Below the pieces are notes generated by a model. It saw nothing but the letters and a program-made list of their open reading frames with translations. It was not told the DNA's origin and searched no databases. A stretch of DNA of 64,000 bases from Pseudomonas asiatica (GTDB lineage Bacteria > Pseudomonadota > Gammaproteobacteria > Pseudomonadales > Pseudomonadaceae), in NCBI RefSeq assembly GCF_009932335.1, contig NZ_BLJF01000001.1:434001-498000 (forward strand). Direction: 5' to 3'. The translations under genes and the position numbers were made by a program. Of the stretch, positions 17,196 to 27,178 are shown one piece after another; position 1 is the stretch's first letter, and each line of letters opens with the position of its first letter.

Positions 17196-19898
17196 TTAAA
17201 AGGTCACGCGGGTGGGGCTGGCATCGCTGGCCTGGCCGGCCTGCAACTGCTGGACGATGGCCTCCTGCAGTCGGCTGCACAGCTGTGGGTCGGACAGCGG
17301 CTGGTTGTCGGCATCGGTGATGAAGAACACGTCTTCCACCCGCTCGCCAAGGGTGGCGATCTTGGCGTTCTGCAGCGACAGGTCGAACTCCAGGAAGATC
17401 CGCCCCAGCCGGGCCAGCAGGCCTGGGCGGTCGGGCGCGGTGATTTCGAGGATGGTCACCGGCCGCTGGGCATCGTTGAGGATGGTCACCTGTGGCGGGA
17501 AGTCGAAGTGCTTGAGCTGGCGCGGTACCCGGCGCTGGATGATGGTCGGGTAGTCCTCGGGGTTGCGCAGCGCTTCGGTCAGGCCGTCGCGAATCTGCTT
17601 GACCCGCTGCGGGTTGTCGCCGATCGAGCCGCCGTCGTTGTCCAGCACGATGTAGGTGTCGAGGGTGAACTGGCTGCTCGAGGTGATGATTCGCGCGTCA
17701 TGAATGTTCAGGTTCAGCTGCGACATGGCTGCCACCGTGACGGCGAAGAAGTCGTGCTGGTCGGGGGCATAGATGAAGATCTGCGTGCCACCCTCGAACT
17801 CGCGCTGGGTGGTTTCCTTGATCAGCACCAGCGGCCCGCCATCGGCTGGCTGCTGGAGGATCGCGTCACTGTGCCAGGCCACGTCGGCAGCGGTGTGCTT
17901 GAGGAAGTAGTCATCCCCCAGCTGCGACCACAGTTGCTCGACATCGTCTGGGTCGGTGCCTTCGCGCACCAGGATATCCAGCGCCGCCGATTGGGTCTGG
18001 CGAATCTGCTCTTCGCGGTCCAGCGGGTTTTCCAGGCCTCGGCGCAGGGCGCGTTTGGTCTCGGTGTACAGCTGGCGCAGCAGGCTGGCCCGCCACGAGT
18101 TCCACAGGCTGGGGTTGGTGGCGTTGATATCGGCCACGGTCAGCACGTACAGGTAGTCCAGGCGTGTCTCGTCGCCCACGTGCAGGGCAAAATCGTTGAT
18201 TACCTGAGGATCGGACAGGTCCTTGCGTTGGGCGGTGGTCGACATCACCAGGTGGTTCAGCACCAGCCAGACGATCAGCCGGCTGTCCCAGGCCGGCAAC
18301 TGGTGGCGCTCGCAGAACTTCTGCGCATCCACCGCGCCCAGCTCGGAATGGTCGCCCTGGCGGCCCTTGCCGATGTCGTGGTACAGGCCGGCCAGGTAGA
18401 TCAGCTCGGGCTTGGGCAGGCGGCCCATGAGCTTGCTGGCCAGCGGGAATTTCTCGGACACCGGGGTGTATTGCAGCTTGCGCAGGTGCTTGATGAGGTT
18501 GAGGGTGTGCGCATCGACCGTATAGATGTGGAACAGGTCGTGCTGCATCTGCCCGACGATCAGGCCGAACTCCGGCAGATAGCGGCCAAGGATGCCGTAG
18601 CGGTTCATCCGCCGCAGGTTGCGGTGGATGCCGATTTCACACTTGAACAGCTCGATGAACAGGCTGGTGTTGCGGATATCGGTGCGGAAAGTGTCGTCGA
18701 TCAGGTGCCGGTGTTCGCGCAGCAGCCGCACCGTATCGGCGCGTACGCCCTTGATCTCGGGGTGCTGAGCCATCAGCACGAAGATTTCCAGCATGGCGAA
18801 CGGTGTGCGCCTGAACACGTTCGGCCTGACTGCCTCTATATAGCCATCATGCAGGCGGAAGCGCGCATTCAGCGGCTGGGTGGTGCCGCTGTCGTCATCG
18901 GCGAGGATGACCTCCTCGAAGTGCTGGATGATCAAGTCGCACAGCTGGCTGATGCTCATCACCACCCGGTAGTACTGCTGCATGAACTGCTCGATCGCCC
19001 GCTTGGGGTTGTCGTCGCTGTAGCCCAGCAGCGTTGCGATGCTGCGCTGGTGGTCGAACAGCAGGCGATCCTCGGCGCGCCCGGCCAGCATGTGCAAGGC
19101 GTAGCGCACCCTCCACAGGAAGTCCTGGGACGAGGCCAGCAGTTCGTTCTCGCTTTCCAGCAGGAAGCCTTCGCCGGCCAGCGCGTGCAGATTGAGGGTG
19201 CCGTACTGGCGGCGGGCCACCCACAGCACTGTCTGGATATCGCGCAGGCCACCGGGTGAACCTTTCACGTTGGGTTCGAGGTTGTACTCGGTGTCGTTGT
19301 ACTTGTGATGGCGGGCCTTGAGTTCGGCGCGCTTGGCCAGGAAGAAGTCCTTGCTCGGCCACATGTGCGCAGTGCTGGTCACCTCAAGCATGCGTTGGCG
19401 CAGCGCCTCGGGGCCGGCGATGGTGCGGCTTTCCATCAGGTTGGTGATGACCGTCAGGTCGGCGCGGGCCTGCTCGGCGCACTCGTCGACGGTGCGCACG
19501 CTCTGGCCTACTTCCAGGCCGATGTCCCAAAGCAGGGTGAGAAACCGCTCTATGGCGTCGCGGTACTGCTCGTGTTCGGCAGCACCCAGCAGGATCAGCA
19601 GGTCGATGTCCGAATGCGGGTGCAGCTCGCCGCGTCCGTAGCCACCCACTGCGACCAGGGCGATGCCGCTCTGGTCACCCCAGTCGAACTGGTTCCAGGC
19701 CTGTTGCAGGATGTTGTCGACGAGCCAGGCGCGGGCCTCGATCAGTGGGCGGATTTCGCTGCCACTGCGGAAACGCTTGTCGAGCACCTCGCCGGCCTGG
19801 CGGATGGCTTTCTTGAAGGCGGCGATGGGGCTCGCCTTGAGGGCCAGTTCCGCCTGGAACTGGCCGCGGTCGAACAGCTCGGGGTCCACCTGGGGCAT
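17196..19898 (-). CDS. glnD: Bifunctional PII uridylyltransferase/uridylyl-removing enzyme
   Basis: GlnD senses glutamine and adds or removes UMP on PII, so controlling glutamine synthetase and NtrC. The protein is 900 aa from ATG 19898, which has AGGAA upstream. Domains in order: nucleotidyltransferase with [19 protein letters not shown] near residue 85, the HD hydrolase domain with [11 protein letters not shown] near 510, and two C-terminal ACT domains ([20 protein letters not shown] and [16 protein letters not shown]) that bind glutamine. map lies 41 bases upstream and dapC 30 bases downstream, giving a probable map-glnD-dapC operon. A frame extending to 20027 overlaps map and is rejected. 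Confidence 0.97.
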   Translation of the reverse strand: MPQVDPELFDRGQFQAELALKASPIAAFKKAIRQAGEVLDKRFRSGSEIRPLIEARAWLVDNILQQAWNQFDWGDQSGIALVAVGGYGRGELHPHSDIDLLILLGAAEHEQYRDAIERFLTLLWDIGLEVGQSVRTVDECAEQARADLTVITNLMESRTIAGPEALRQRMLEVTSTAHMWPSKDFFLAKRAELKARHHKYNDTEYNLEPNVKGSPGGLRDIQTVLWVARRQYGTLNLHALAGEGFLLESENELLASSQDFLWRVRYALHMLAGRAEDRLLFDHQRSIATLLGYSDDNPKRAIEQFMQQYYRVVMSISQLCDLIIQHFEEVILADDDSGTTQPLNARFRLHDGYIEAVRPNVFRRTPFAMLEIFVLMAQHPEIKGVRADTVRLLREHRHLIDDTFRTDIRNTSLFIELFKCEIGIHRNLRRMNRYGILGRYLPEFGLIVGQMQHDLFHIYTVDAHTLNLIKHLRKLQYTPVSEKFPLASKLMGRLPKPELIYLAGLYHDIGKGRQGDHSELGAVDAQKFCERHQLPAWDSRLIVWLVLNHLVMSTTAQRKDLSDPQVINDFALHVGDETRLDYLYVLTVADINATNPSLWNSWRASLLRQLYTETKRALRRGLENPLDREEQIRQTQSAALDILVREGTDPDDVEQLWSQLGDDYFLKHTAADVAWHSDAILQQPADGGPLVLIKETTQREFEGGTQIFIYAPDQHDFFAVTVAAMSQLNLNIHDARIITSSSQFTLDTYIVLDNDGGSIGDNPQRVKQIRDGLTEALRNPEDYPTIIQRRVPRQLKHFDFPPQVTILNDAQRPVTILEITAPDRPGLLARLGRIFLEFDLSLQNAKIATLGERVEDVFFITDADNQPLSDPQLCSRLQEAIVQQLQAGQASDASPTRVTF

Positions 19899-19939
19899 CG
19901 CGTCACGTTCCTGTCGTAGGGTGGCCTGTGGGAGTGCGG

Positions 19940-20722
19940 TCAGGCCGAGGTGCGCGGGATGGTGTCGTCCTTGCGCAGGGTGAAGATCTCGTAGCCGGTC
20001 GCGGTCACCACCAGGGTGTGCTCCCACTGGGCCGAGAGTTTGCGGTCCTTGGTGATGGCGGTCCAGCCGTCGCCCAGCACCTTGGTGTCGGCCTTGCCCT
20101 GGTTGATCATCGGCTCGATGGTGAAGGTCATGCCTTCCTTCAGCTCCATGCCGGTGCCGGCGCGGCCGTAGTGCAGGATCTGCGGCTCTTCGTGGAACAC
20201 CTTGCCGATGCCATGGCCACAGAACTCGCGTACCACCGAGAAACCGTTCTTTTCAGCGTGCTTCTGGATCACTTCGCCGATGTCGCCCAGTCGGCAGCCC
20301 GGCTTGACCAGTTCGATGGCCTTGTACATGCACTCCTGGGTGACCTTGGACAGGCGCTCGGCCCATACCGGCACGGTGCCGACGTGGAACATGCGGCTGG
20401 TATCGCCGTGGTAGCCGTCCTTGATCACGGTGACGTCGATGTTCAGCGTGTCACCGTCCTTGAGCGGCTTGTCGTTGGGGATGCCGTGGCAGACCACATG
20501 GTTGATCGAGGTGCAGATCGACTTCGGGTAGCCCTTGTAGTTGAGCGGTGCCGGGATGGCCTGCTGGACGTTGACGATGTAGTCGTGGCACAGGCGGTCC
20601 AGCTCTTCGGTGGTGACACCGGGCTTGACGTGTTCCTCGATCATTTCCAGCACCTCGGCGGCCAGTCGGCCGGCGATGCGCATCTTCTCGATGTCTTCTG
20701 CGGTCTTGATGGTGACGGTCAT
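19940..20722 (-). CDS. map: Methionine aminopeptidase, type I
   Basis: Removes the initiator methionine from new proteins. The 260-aa pita-bread fold enzyme shows the two-metal ligands in order: two aspartates in [19 protein letters not shown], the histidine in CGHGIG, and glutamates in FTIEPM and QWEHTL. The substrate histidine is in [11 protein letters not shown]. It diverges from rpsB, an arrangement common in proteobacteria, and heads the map-glnD-dapC unit. The length and lack of an N-terminal extension place it in type Ia. Confidence 0.97.
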   Translation of the reverse strand: MTVTIKTAEDIEKMRIAGRLAAEVLEMIEEHVKPGVTTEELDRLCHDYIVNVQQAIPAPLNYKGYPKSICTSINHVVCHGIPNDKPLKDGDTLNIDVTVIKDGYHGDTSRMFHVGTVPVWAERLSKVTQECMYKAIELVKPGCRLGDIGEVIQKHAEKNGFSVVREFCGHGIGKVFHEEPQILHYGRAGTGMELKEGMTFTIEPMINQGKADTKVLGDGWTAITKDRKLSAQWEHTLVVTATGYEIFTLRKDDTIPRTSA

Positions 20723-20920
20723 TACAGGCTCTCTACAGCGCCGTGCACGGCGCGAACAAACGGGAAAGGCCGGATTCTAGCAGAGCAGGGCGCCGATCGG
20801 TCGGGATAAAGGCGGCAATGCTGCTGTCTACAGCTGGCATTCTGGCGCGAAAGCCGGGGTGCTGCAAAAACCGCTGACGGACGCAACGGTATCCGGGTTC
20901 CGTTCGGTCGCGGTCTGTGG

Positions 20921-20926
20921 TATAAA
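20921..20926 (+). promoter_or_regulatory. Candidate -10 box of rpsB
   Basis: TATAAA followed by ATGCGCC, the GC-rich discriminator usual in promoters of translation genes. The region 17 bases upstream matches the -35 consensus poorly. It predicts a leader of about 135 bases. Confidence 0.5.
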
Positions 20927-20989
20927 ATGCGCCGCTTTCGGGGACGACCCCGTCAGCACTTAACCCACACACGTGTCGACACGATGACC

Positions 20990-21068
20990 TGGGTGCCCCG
21001 AGTTGCAGAATTCGCGGGTTGGTCATTGGGATACGTGGAGGCCCAACCCGACTTATCAAGGAACTATC
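20990..21068 (+). promoter_or_regulatory. Probable rpsB leader element (ribosomal protein S2 autoregulation)
   Basis: A hairpin with perfect arms GGGTTGG (21016-21022) and CCAACCC (21043-21049) and a loop of about 20 bases containing TCATTGGGATACGTGGAGG lies just before the rpsB ribosome binding site AAGGA. In E. coli and other gammaproteobacteria, S2 represses the rpsB-tsf operon through a conserved leader. Position and shape fit; the exact match is inferred. Confidence 0.5.
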
Positions 21069-21806
21069 ATGTCCCAAGTCAACATGCGCGATATGCTGAA
21101 GGCCGGTGTGCACTTCGGCCACCAGACCCGTTACTGGAACCCGAAAATGGGCAAGTACATTTTCGGCGCGCGTAACAAGATCCACATCGTCAACCTGGAA
21201 AAAACCCTGCCAATGTTCAACGACGCTCTGTCGTTCGTAGAGCGCCTGGCCCAGGGCAAGAACAAGATCCTGTTCGTCGGCACCAAGCGTTCCGCCGGCA
21301 AGATCGTCGCCGAGCAAGCTGCTCGTTGCGGTTCGCCGTACGTTGACCACCGTTGGTTGGGCGGCATGCTGACCAACTACAAGACCATCCGCGCTTCGAT
21401 CAAGCGCCTGCGCGACCTGGAAACCCAGGCCGAAGACGGCACTTTCGCCAAGCTGACCAAGAAAGAAGCCCTGATGCGCTCCCGCGACCTGGAAAAACTG
21501 GATCGCAGCCTGGGCGGCATCAAGGACATGGGTGGTCTGCCAGACGCTCTGTTCGTTATCGACGTTGATCACGAGCGCATCGCGATCACCGAAGCCAACA
21601 AGCTGGGCATCCCGGTAATCGGCGTTGTCGATACCAACAGCAGCCCGGAAGGTGTTGACTACATCATCCCAGGTAACGATGACGCCATCCGCGCTATCGA
21701 GCTGTACATGACTTCGATGGCTGACGCAGTCATCCGCGGCCGCAACAACGTTGCCGGCGGCACCGAAGTTTACGCTGAAGAAGCGGCTGCACCTGCTGCC
21801 GAGTAA
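21069..21806 (+). CDS. rpsB: 30S ribosomal protein S2
   Basis: Small-subunit protein S2, 245 aa. It begins [20 protein letters not shown], the S2 signature, and holds [28 protein letters not shown] and [23 protein letters not shown] 21069 follows AAGGA at 4 bases; an in-frame upstream start at 21003 lies inside the leader hairpin and is rejected. Codon use is strongly biased, as expected for a highly expressed gene. tsf follows after a gap with a perfect hairpin. Confidence 0.98.
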
Positions 21807-21831
21807 TTAGACGCTAGCGTCGACTTGGCAC

Positions 21832-21860
21832 GCAAAAAGGGGGCTCTGCCCCCTTTTTGC
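21832..21860 (+). terminator. Hairpin with T-run between rpsB and tsf
   Basis: A perfect 13-bp stem, GCAAAAAGGGGGC and its complement, around a TCT loop. The right arm ends in five Ts. It looks like a terminator in either direction, but it lies inside the rpsB-tsf operon, so it may act as an attenuator or set the rpsB:tsf ratio. Confidence 0.75.
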
Positions 21861-21992
21861 CACCTTGAAATCCTGCTGTCAGCATCGGCCCCGCATCATG
21901 GGCCCGCTGAGATAAACACAGTGGATTTGCAGAATTGAACGCCCGTGACGAACGGGTGGAATGGTTGAAAAACTTTCCAAGAGGATTTTGAA

Positions 21993-22856
21993 ATGGCAGC
22001 AATTACTGCAGCGCTGGTCAAAGAACTGCGCGAGCGTACCGGCGAAGGCATGATGGATTGCAAGAAGGCCCTGGAAAAGGCCGGCGGCGACATCGAAAAA
22101 GCCATTGACGACATGCGTGCCTCGGGCGCCATCAAGGCCGCCAAAAAGGCTGGCAACGTCGCTGCTGAAGGCGCTATCGCCGTCAAGACCGACGGTAAAT
22201 CCGCCGTCCTGCTGGAAGTGAACTCGCAGACCGACTTCCTGGCCCTGCAAGACGACTTCAAGAACTTCGTTGCCGACAGCATCGAAGAAGCCTTCGCCCA
22301 GAAGCTGACCGACGCTGCTCCGCTGATCGCTTCGCGTGAAGCTGCTCGTGAAGCCCTGGTTGCCAAGTGCGGCGAGAACGTCAATATCCGTCGCCTGGTG
22401 CGCGTTGAAGGTGACGTTGTCGGTGCCTACCTGCACGGCAACAAGATCGGCGCTGCCGTTGTCCTGAAAGGCGGCGACGTCGATCTGGCCAAGAACATCG
22501 CCATGCACGTTGCAGCTTCGAACCCTGAGTTCCTGCTGCCGTCGGAAGTATCGGCCGAAGCCATCGAGCGCGAGAAGGGCGTCTTCCTGCAGCTGAACGC
22601 TGACAAGATCGCCGGCAAGCCGGAAAACATCGTCGAGAACATGATCAAAGGTCGTATCTCGAAGTTCCTGGCCGAAGCCTCGCTGGTCGAGCAAGCCTTC
22701 GTCATGAACCCGGAAGTCAAGGTTGGCGATCTGGCCAAGAAAGCCGGCGCTGAAATCGTTTCCTTCACCTACTTCAAGGTAGGCGAAGGCATCGAGAAGC
22801 CAGTCGACGACTTCGCTGCTGAAGTTGCCGCTCAGGTCGCTGCTGCCAAGCAGTAA
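21993..22856 (+). CDS. tsf: Elongation factor Ts
   Basis: EF-Ts regenerates EF-Tu-GTP by nucleotide exchange. The 287-aa protein has the N-terminal UBA-like domain (TAALVKELRERTGEGMMDCK) and the EF-Tu contact TDFLA near residue 80. Its length matches proteobacterial EF-Ts. AGAGGA precedes the ATG at good spacing. Strong codon bias matches rpsB. A terminator-like hairpin follows before pyrH, so pyrH is probably transcribed separately. Confidence 0.98.
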   Translation: MAAITAALVKELRERTGEGMMDCKKALEKAGGDIEKAIDDMRASGAIKAAKKAGNVAAEGAIAVKTDGKSAVLLEVNSQTDFLALQDDFKNFVADSIEEAFAQKLTDAAPLIASREAAREALVAKCGENVNIRRLVRVEGDVVGAYLHGNKIGAAVVLKGGDVDLAKNIAMHVAASNPEFLLPSEVSAEAIEREKGVFLQLNADKIAGKPENIVENMIKGRISKFLAEASLVEQAFVMNPEVKVGDLAKKAGAEIVSFTYFKVGEGIEKPVDDFAAEVAAQVAAAKQ

Positions 22857-22877
22857 GACAGCCCCGTCTGTCGCCCC

Positions 22878-22912
22878 AAAGAGGCTGCCCGCTCACGCGC
22901 GCAGCCTCTTTG
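22878..22912 (+). terminator. Rho-independent terminator after tsf
   Basis: AAAGAGGCTGC pairs with GCAGCCTCTTT across a 12-base loop, followed by a short T-rich tail. It ends the rpsB-tsf transcript. Confidence 0.8.
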
Positions 22913-23036
22913 TCAAAACGGCGAAGGGTTTATAAGGCCCGTCGTCGCTGGCACCGAAGCGGTGCCACGCTACAGTTAGCAGGCTGCAAACAGCCCGCAC
23001 GAATTTTCTAAAAGTACGCCGCAGGAGAGACTCGCA

Positions 23037-23780
23037 ATGGCTCAGCAGGTGAGTGGTCGCCAACCTCGCTATAAACGCATTTTGCTCAAACTTAGCGGCG
23101 AGGCCCTGATGGGCTCGGAAGACTTCGGGATCGACCCGAAAGTGCTGGATCGCATGGCCCTCGAAGTTGGCCAGCTGGTAGGGATCGGTGTCCAGGTCGG
23201 CCTGGTGATCGGTGGTGGCAACTTGTTCCGCGGCGCCGCGCTCAGCGCAGCCGGCATGGATCGCGTCACCGGTGACCACATGGGCATGCTGGCTACCGTG
23301 ATGAACGGCCTGGCCATGCGCGACGCGCTGGAGCGCTCGAACATCCCGGCCCTGGTCATGTCGGCCATTTCCATGGTCGGTGTCACCGATCATTACGATC
23401 GTCGCAAAGCTATTCGCCACCTCAACTCCGGGGATGTGGTAATTTTCTCCGCCGGTACCGGCAACCCGTTCTTCACCACCGACTCCGCCGCCTGCCTGCG
23501 CGCCATCGAAATCGATGCCGACGTGGTGCTGAAGGCGACCAAGGTCGATGGTGTGTACACTGCCGATCCATTCAAGGACCCGCATGCCGAGAAGTTCGAT
23601 CACCTGACCTACGACGAGGTCCTGGATCGCAAGCTGGGTGTGATGGACCTGACCGCAATCTGCCTGTGCCGTGACCACAAGATGCCATTGCGGGTATTCA
23701 ACATGAACAAGCCTGGCGCCCTGCTGAACATCGTGGTGGGTGGCGCTGAAGGTACTCTGATCGAGGAAGGCCAAGCATGA
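23037..23780 (+). CDS. pyrH: Uridylate kinase
   Basis: Phosphorylates UMP to UDP, with feedback by UTP and activation by GTP in this family. The 247-aa amino acid kinase-fold protein shows [13 protein letters not shown] near the N-terminus, the nucleotide loop [10 protein letters not shown], and [20 protein letters not shown] lies before the ATG. The stop overlaps the frr start by four bases (ATGA), indicating coupled translation. It opens the long block that runs on to dnaE. Confidence 0.98.
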
Positions 23781-24334
23781 TCAACGACATCAAGAAAGAC
23801 GCGCAGGAGCGCATGGGCAAGTCTATCGAAGCCCTGGCTCGCAACCTCGCGGCAATCCGCACCGGTCGCGCCCACCCAAGCATCCTGGACAGCGTCAAGG
23901 TCACTGCCTGGGGTAGCGAGATGCCACTGAACCAGGTGGCCGCGATCACCGTCGAAGATGCCCGCACCCTGAAGATCGTCGCCCACGACAAGAACCTCAG
24001 TGCTGCCATCGAAAAGGCCATCCTCACCTCCGACCTGGGCCTGAACCCGTCCAGCGCCGGCACCACCATTCGTGTGCCGATGCCGGCCCTGACCGAGGAA
24101 ACCCGCAAGGGCTACACCAAGCAGGCCAGCGGCGTTGCCGAGGATGCCAAGGTAGCCGTGCGCAACGTGCGCCGTGACGCTCTGGCCGACCTGAAGAAGC
24201 TGACCAAGGACAAGGAAATCAGCGAAGACGAAGAGCGTCGCGCCGCTGACGAGATCCAGAAGCTGACCGACAAGTACGTTGCCGAAGTCGATGCAGCCTT
24301 CAAAGCCAAGGAAAAGGACCTGATGGCCGTCTAA
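23777..24334 (+). CDS. frr: Ribosome recycling factor
   Basis: Splits post-termination ribosomes together with EF-G. It is 185 aa, the family's standard length, with the typical start [20 protein letters not shown] and the motif [10 protein letters not shown]. The long three-helix bundle includes the charged run [15 protein letters not shown]. It overlaps pyrH by four bases and uppS starts 15 bases after its stop, so all three are likely read from one mRNA. Confidence 0.98.
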
Positions 24335-24349
24335 GGCCGGGGCTTTTTA

Positions 24350-25105
24350 ATGGAAAAGACCAAGCCAGCGGCGCCGTCCTCGGTGCCGCGTCATGTCGCG
24401 ATCATCATGGATGGCAACAACCGCTGGGCGAAAAAGCGCCTGTTGCCCGGCGTTGCCGGGCACAAGGCGGGTGTAGACGCCGTTCGCGCGGTCATCGAAG
24501 TCTGTGCCGAATCCGGGGTCGAGGTGCTGACCCTGTTCGCCTTCTCCAGCGAGAACTGGCAGCGTCCCGCCGAAGAGGTCGGTGCGCTGATGGAACTGTT
24601 CTTCTCGGCCCTGCGCCGCGAGGCCAAGCGCCTCAACGAGAACAACATCAGCCTGCGTATCATCGGTGACCGTTCGCGCTTCCATCCCGAGCTGCAGGCC
24701 GCCATGCGCGAGGCCGAGGCGCTCACCGCCGGCAACAACCGCTTCATCCTGCAGATCGCGGCCAACTACGGTGGCCAGTGGGACATCGCCCAGGCCGCCC
24801 AGCGGCTGGCGCGGGAGGTGCAAGCCGGGCACCTGCGCCCGGAAGACATCACCCCGGGCCTGCTGCAGACCTGCCTGGCAACCGGCGAGTTGCCGCTGCC
24901 GGACCTGTGCATCCGCACCGGTGGCGAGCACCGCATCAGCAACTTCCTGTTGTGGCAGCTGGCCTACGCCGAGCTGTACTTCTCCGACCTGTACTGGCCG
25001 GACTTCAAACACGAGGCCATGCGCAACGCCCTGGCCGATTTCGCTTCGCGCCAGCGCCGCTTCGGTAAGACCAGCGAGCAGGTCGAGGCTGGAGCTCGTG
25101 CTTAA
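24350..25105 (+). CDS. uppS: Undecaprenyl diphosphate synthase (cis-prenyltransferase)
   Basis: Condenses isopentenyl diphosphate onto farnesyl diphosphate to make C55 undecaprenyl diphosphate, the lipid carrier for wall and O-antigen. The 251-aa protein has the catalytic motif IMDGNNRWAKKR with D21, the FAFSSENWQRP motif, and the C-terminal DLCIRTGGEHRISNFLLWQ and ELYF. Its stop overlaps the cdsA start (TAATG). Lying between frr and cdsA-dxr, it links isoprenoid supply to envelope synthesis. Confidence 0.97.
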   Translation: MEKTKPAAPSSVPRHVAIIMDGNNRWAKKRLLPGVAGHKAGVDAVRAVIEVCAESGVEVLTLFAFSSENWQRPAEEVGALMELFFSALRREAKRLNENNISLRIIGDRSRFHPELQAAMREAEALTAGNNRFILQIAANYGGQWDIAQAAQRLAREVQAGHLRPEDITPGLLQTCLATGELPLPDLCIRTGGEHRISNFLLWQLAYAELYFSDLYWPDFKHEAMRNALADFASRQRRFGKTSEQVEAGARA

Positions 25106-25920
25106 TGCTTAAACAACGCATCATTACCGCGCTGATCCTGCTGCCGATCGCGCTGGGTGGCTTCTTCCTGCTCAACGGTGGGGACTTCGCCCTGTTCATC
25201 GGCTTCGTGGTGACCCTCGGCGCCTGGGAGTGGGCGCGCCTGGCCGGGCTCATGGCCCAGCCGCTGCGCATCGCCTATGCCGTGGTCGTCGCCGGAGCGC
25301 TGATGCTGCTGTACATCCTTCCGGAGCTGGCGCCCTGGGTGCTGGGCGCTGCGGTGATCTGGTGGGGGTTGGCCACCTGGCTGGTGCTTACCTATCCACG
25401 TAGTAGCGAGCTGTGGGCCAGTGCAGCCTGCCGGTTGCTGATCGGCCTGCTGGTTTTGCTGCCGGCCTGGCAGGGTCTGGTGCTGCTCAAGCACTGGCCG
25501 CTGGGTAACTGGCTGATCCTGTCGGTCATGGTGCTGGTGTGGGCTGCCGATATTGGCGCGTACTTCTCCGGCCGTGCCTTCGGCAAGCGCAAGCTGGCGC
25601 CTCAGGTGAGCCCTGGCAAAAGCTGGGAAGGCGTGTATGGCGGCCTGGCGGTCAGCCTGGTGATTACCCTGGTGGTCGGCATCAGTCGCGACTGGGGCTT
25701 CGGCCAGATTCTGCTGGGCCTGCTGAGTGCAGCCCTGGTGGTCATGTCTTCGGTGGTCGGTGACCTGACCGAAAGCATGTTCAAGCGCCGTTCCGGCATC
25801 AAGGACAGCAGCAACCTGTTGCCTGGCCATGGTGGGGTACTCGATCGCATCGACAGCCTGACTGCGGCGATCCCGATTTTCGCCGTGCTGCTGTGGGCCG
25901 CCGAATGGGGTGTGATGTGA
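25105..25920 (+). CDS. cdsA: Phosphatidate cytidylyltransferase (CDP-diglyceride synthase)
   Basis: Makes CDP-diacylglycerol from phosphatidate and CTP at the inner membrane. The 271-aa protein has about eight hydrophobic segments and the family signature near the C-terminus: [19 protein letters not shown], then [14 protein letters not shown], with the metal-binding aspartates. It uses the phospholipid precursor chain begun by plsB at 0.7-3.2 kb. It overlaps uppS by one base and dxr by four. Confidence 0.97.
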   Translation: MLKQRIITALILLPIALGGFFLLNGGDFALFIGFVVTLGAWEWARLAGLMAQPLRIAYAVVVAGALMLLYILPELAPWVLGAAVIWWGLATWLVLTYPRSSELWASAACRLLIGLLVLLPAWQGLVLLKHWPLGNWLILSVMVLVWAADIGAYFSGRAFGKRKLAPQVSPGKSWEGVYGGLAVSLVITLVVGISRDWGFGQILLGLLSAALVVMSSVVGDLTESMFKRRSGIKDSSNLLPGHGGVLDRIDSLTAAIPIFAVLLWAAEWGVM

Positions 25921-27107
25921 GCCGTCCGCAGCGTATTACCGTGCTCGGGGCCACCGGCTCCATCGGCCTGAGCACGCTGGATGTCATCGCGCGCCATCCC
26001 GACCGTTATCAGGTGTTCGCCCTGAGTGGCTATTCGCGTATCGACGAATTGCTTGCGCTGTGCGTGCGCCATCGGCCGACATTCGCCGTGGTACCGAATG
26101 CCGAGGCGGCCGCGCGACTGCGCGAAAGCCTGGTTGCGGCAGGTTGCGCCACCGAGGTGCTGGAAGGCGAGGCCGGGTTGTGCCAGGTGGCTTCTGCGTC
26201 GGAAGTGGACGCGGTGATGGCGTCCATCGTCGGCGCCGCCGGCCTGCGCCCCACCCTGGCGGCGGTCGAGGCGGGCAAGAAGGTGTTGCTGGCCAACAAG
26301 GAGGCGCTGGTGATGTCCGGCGCGCTGTTCATGGAGGCGGTGCGGCGCAGTGGTGCCGTGCTGCTGCCGATCGACAGCGAGCATAATGCGATCTTCCAGT
26401 GCATGCCCGGCGACTACGCGCGCGGCCTGAGTGCCGTCGGCGTGCGCCGGATCCTGCTTACTGCCTCCGGTGGCCCGTTCCGCGAGACGCCCGTCGAGGC
26501 GTTGCTGGACGTCACCCCGGAACAGGCCTGCGCGCACCCCAACTGGTCCATGGGGCGCAAGATTTCCGTGGATTCGGCCAGCATGATGAACAAGGGCCTG
26601 GAGCTGATCGAGGCCTGCTGGTTGTTCGATGCCGCACCGGCCAAGGTCGAGGTGGTAGTGCACCCGCAGAGCGTGATCCACTCCCTGGTGGATTATGTGG
26701 ACGGTTCGGTGCTGGCGCAGTTGGGTAACCCGGACATGCGCACACCCATCGCCAACGCCCTGGCCTGGCCCGAGCGGATCGATTCCGGTGTGGCACCGCT
26801 GGACCTGTTCGCCATCGCCCGTCTGGACTTCCAGGCGCCCGACGAACAGCGCTTCCCTTGCCTGCGCCTGGCGCGGCAGGCTGCCGAGGCCGGCAACAGC
26901 GCACCGGCCGTGCTCAATGCGGCAAACGAGGTCGCAGTCGAGGCATTTCTCCAGCGGCGTATCCGCTTCCCGGAGATCGCGGGTATGATCGAACAGGTGC
27001 TCGATCAGGAGCCCGTCGTACCGCTGCCGTCGTTGGACGCGGTGTTCGCCGCCGACCAGCGTGCCCGGGAGCTTTCCCGTGAGTGGCTGAGGCGTCACGG
27101 TCGCTGA
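25917..27107 (+). CDS. dxr: 1-deoxy-D-xylulose-5-phosphate reductoisomerase
   Basis: Second step of the MEP isoprenoid pathway: converts DXP to MEP with NADPH. The protein is 396 aa from GTG 25917, close to E. coli Dxr (398). The NADPH loop LGATGSIG follows at once. [13 protein letters not shown] and TASGGPFR are active-site segments. I chose GTG 25917 (GTGA overlap with the cdsA stop) because [11 protein letters not shown] is the standard start; ATG 25905 and 25893 are in frame but overlap cdsA further. ispD and ispF of the same pathway lie at 46.5 and 50.5 kb. Confidence 0.96.
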   Translation: MSRPQRITVLGATGSIGLSTLDVIARHPDRYQVFALSGYSRIDELLALCVRHRPTFAVVPNAEAAARLRESLVAAGCATEVLEGEAGLCQVASASEVDAVMASIVGAAGLRPTLAAVEAGKKVLLANKEALVMSGALFMEAVRRSGAVLLPIDSEHNAIFQCMPGDYARGLSAVGVRRILLTASGGPFRETPVEALLDVTPEQACAHPNWSMGRKISVDSASMMNKGLELIEACWLFDAAPAKVEVVVHPQSVIHSLVDYVDGSVLAQLGNPDMRTPIANALAWPERIDSGVAPLDLFAIARLDFQAPDEQRFPCLRLARQAAEAGNSAPAVLNAANEVAVEAFLQRRIRFPEIAGMIEQVLDQEPVVPLPSLDAVFAADQRARELSREWLRRHGR

Positions 27108-27178
27108 TGCAGGCCCGCCACGGTTCACGAGGGGGCTGGGCATGATGCCAGCCCGCTGAACATCATTCGGAGATGGAT

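Larger units (their letters stand above)
20723..21068. promoter_or_regulatory. Divergent map/rpsB intergenic region
   Basis: 346 bases without a gene. The map-proximal half (20723-20900) shows nothing I can define. Then come a candidate rpsB -10 box at 20921-20926 and the rpsB leader with its hairpin. Confidence 0.6.
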
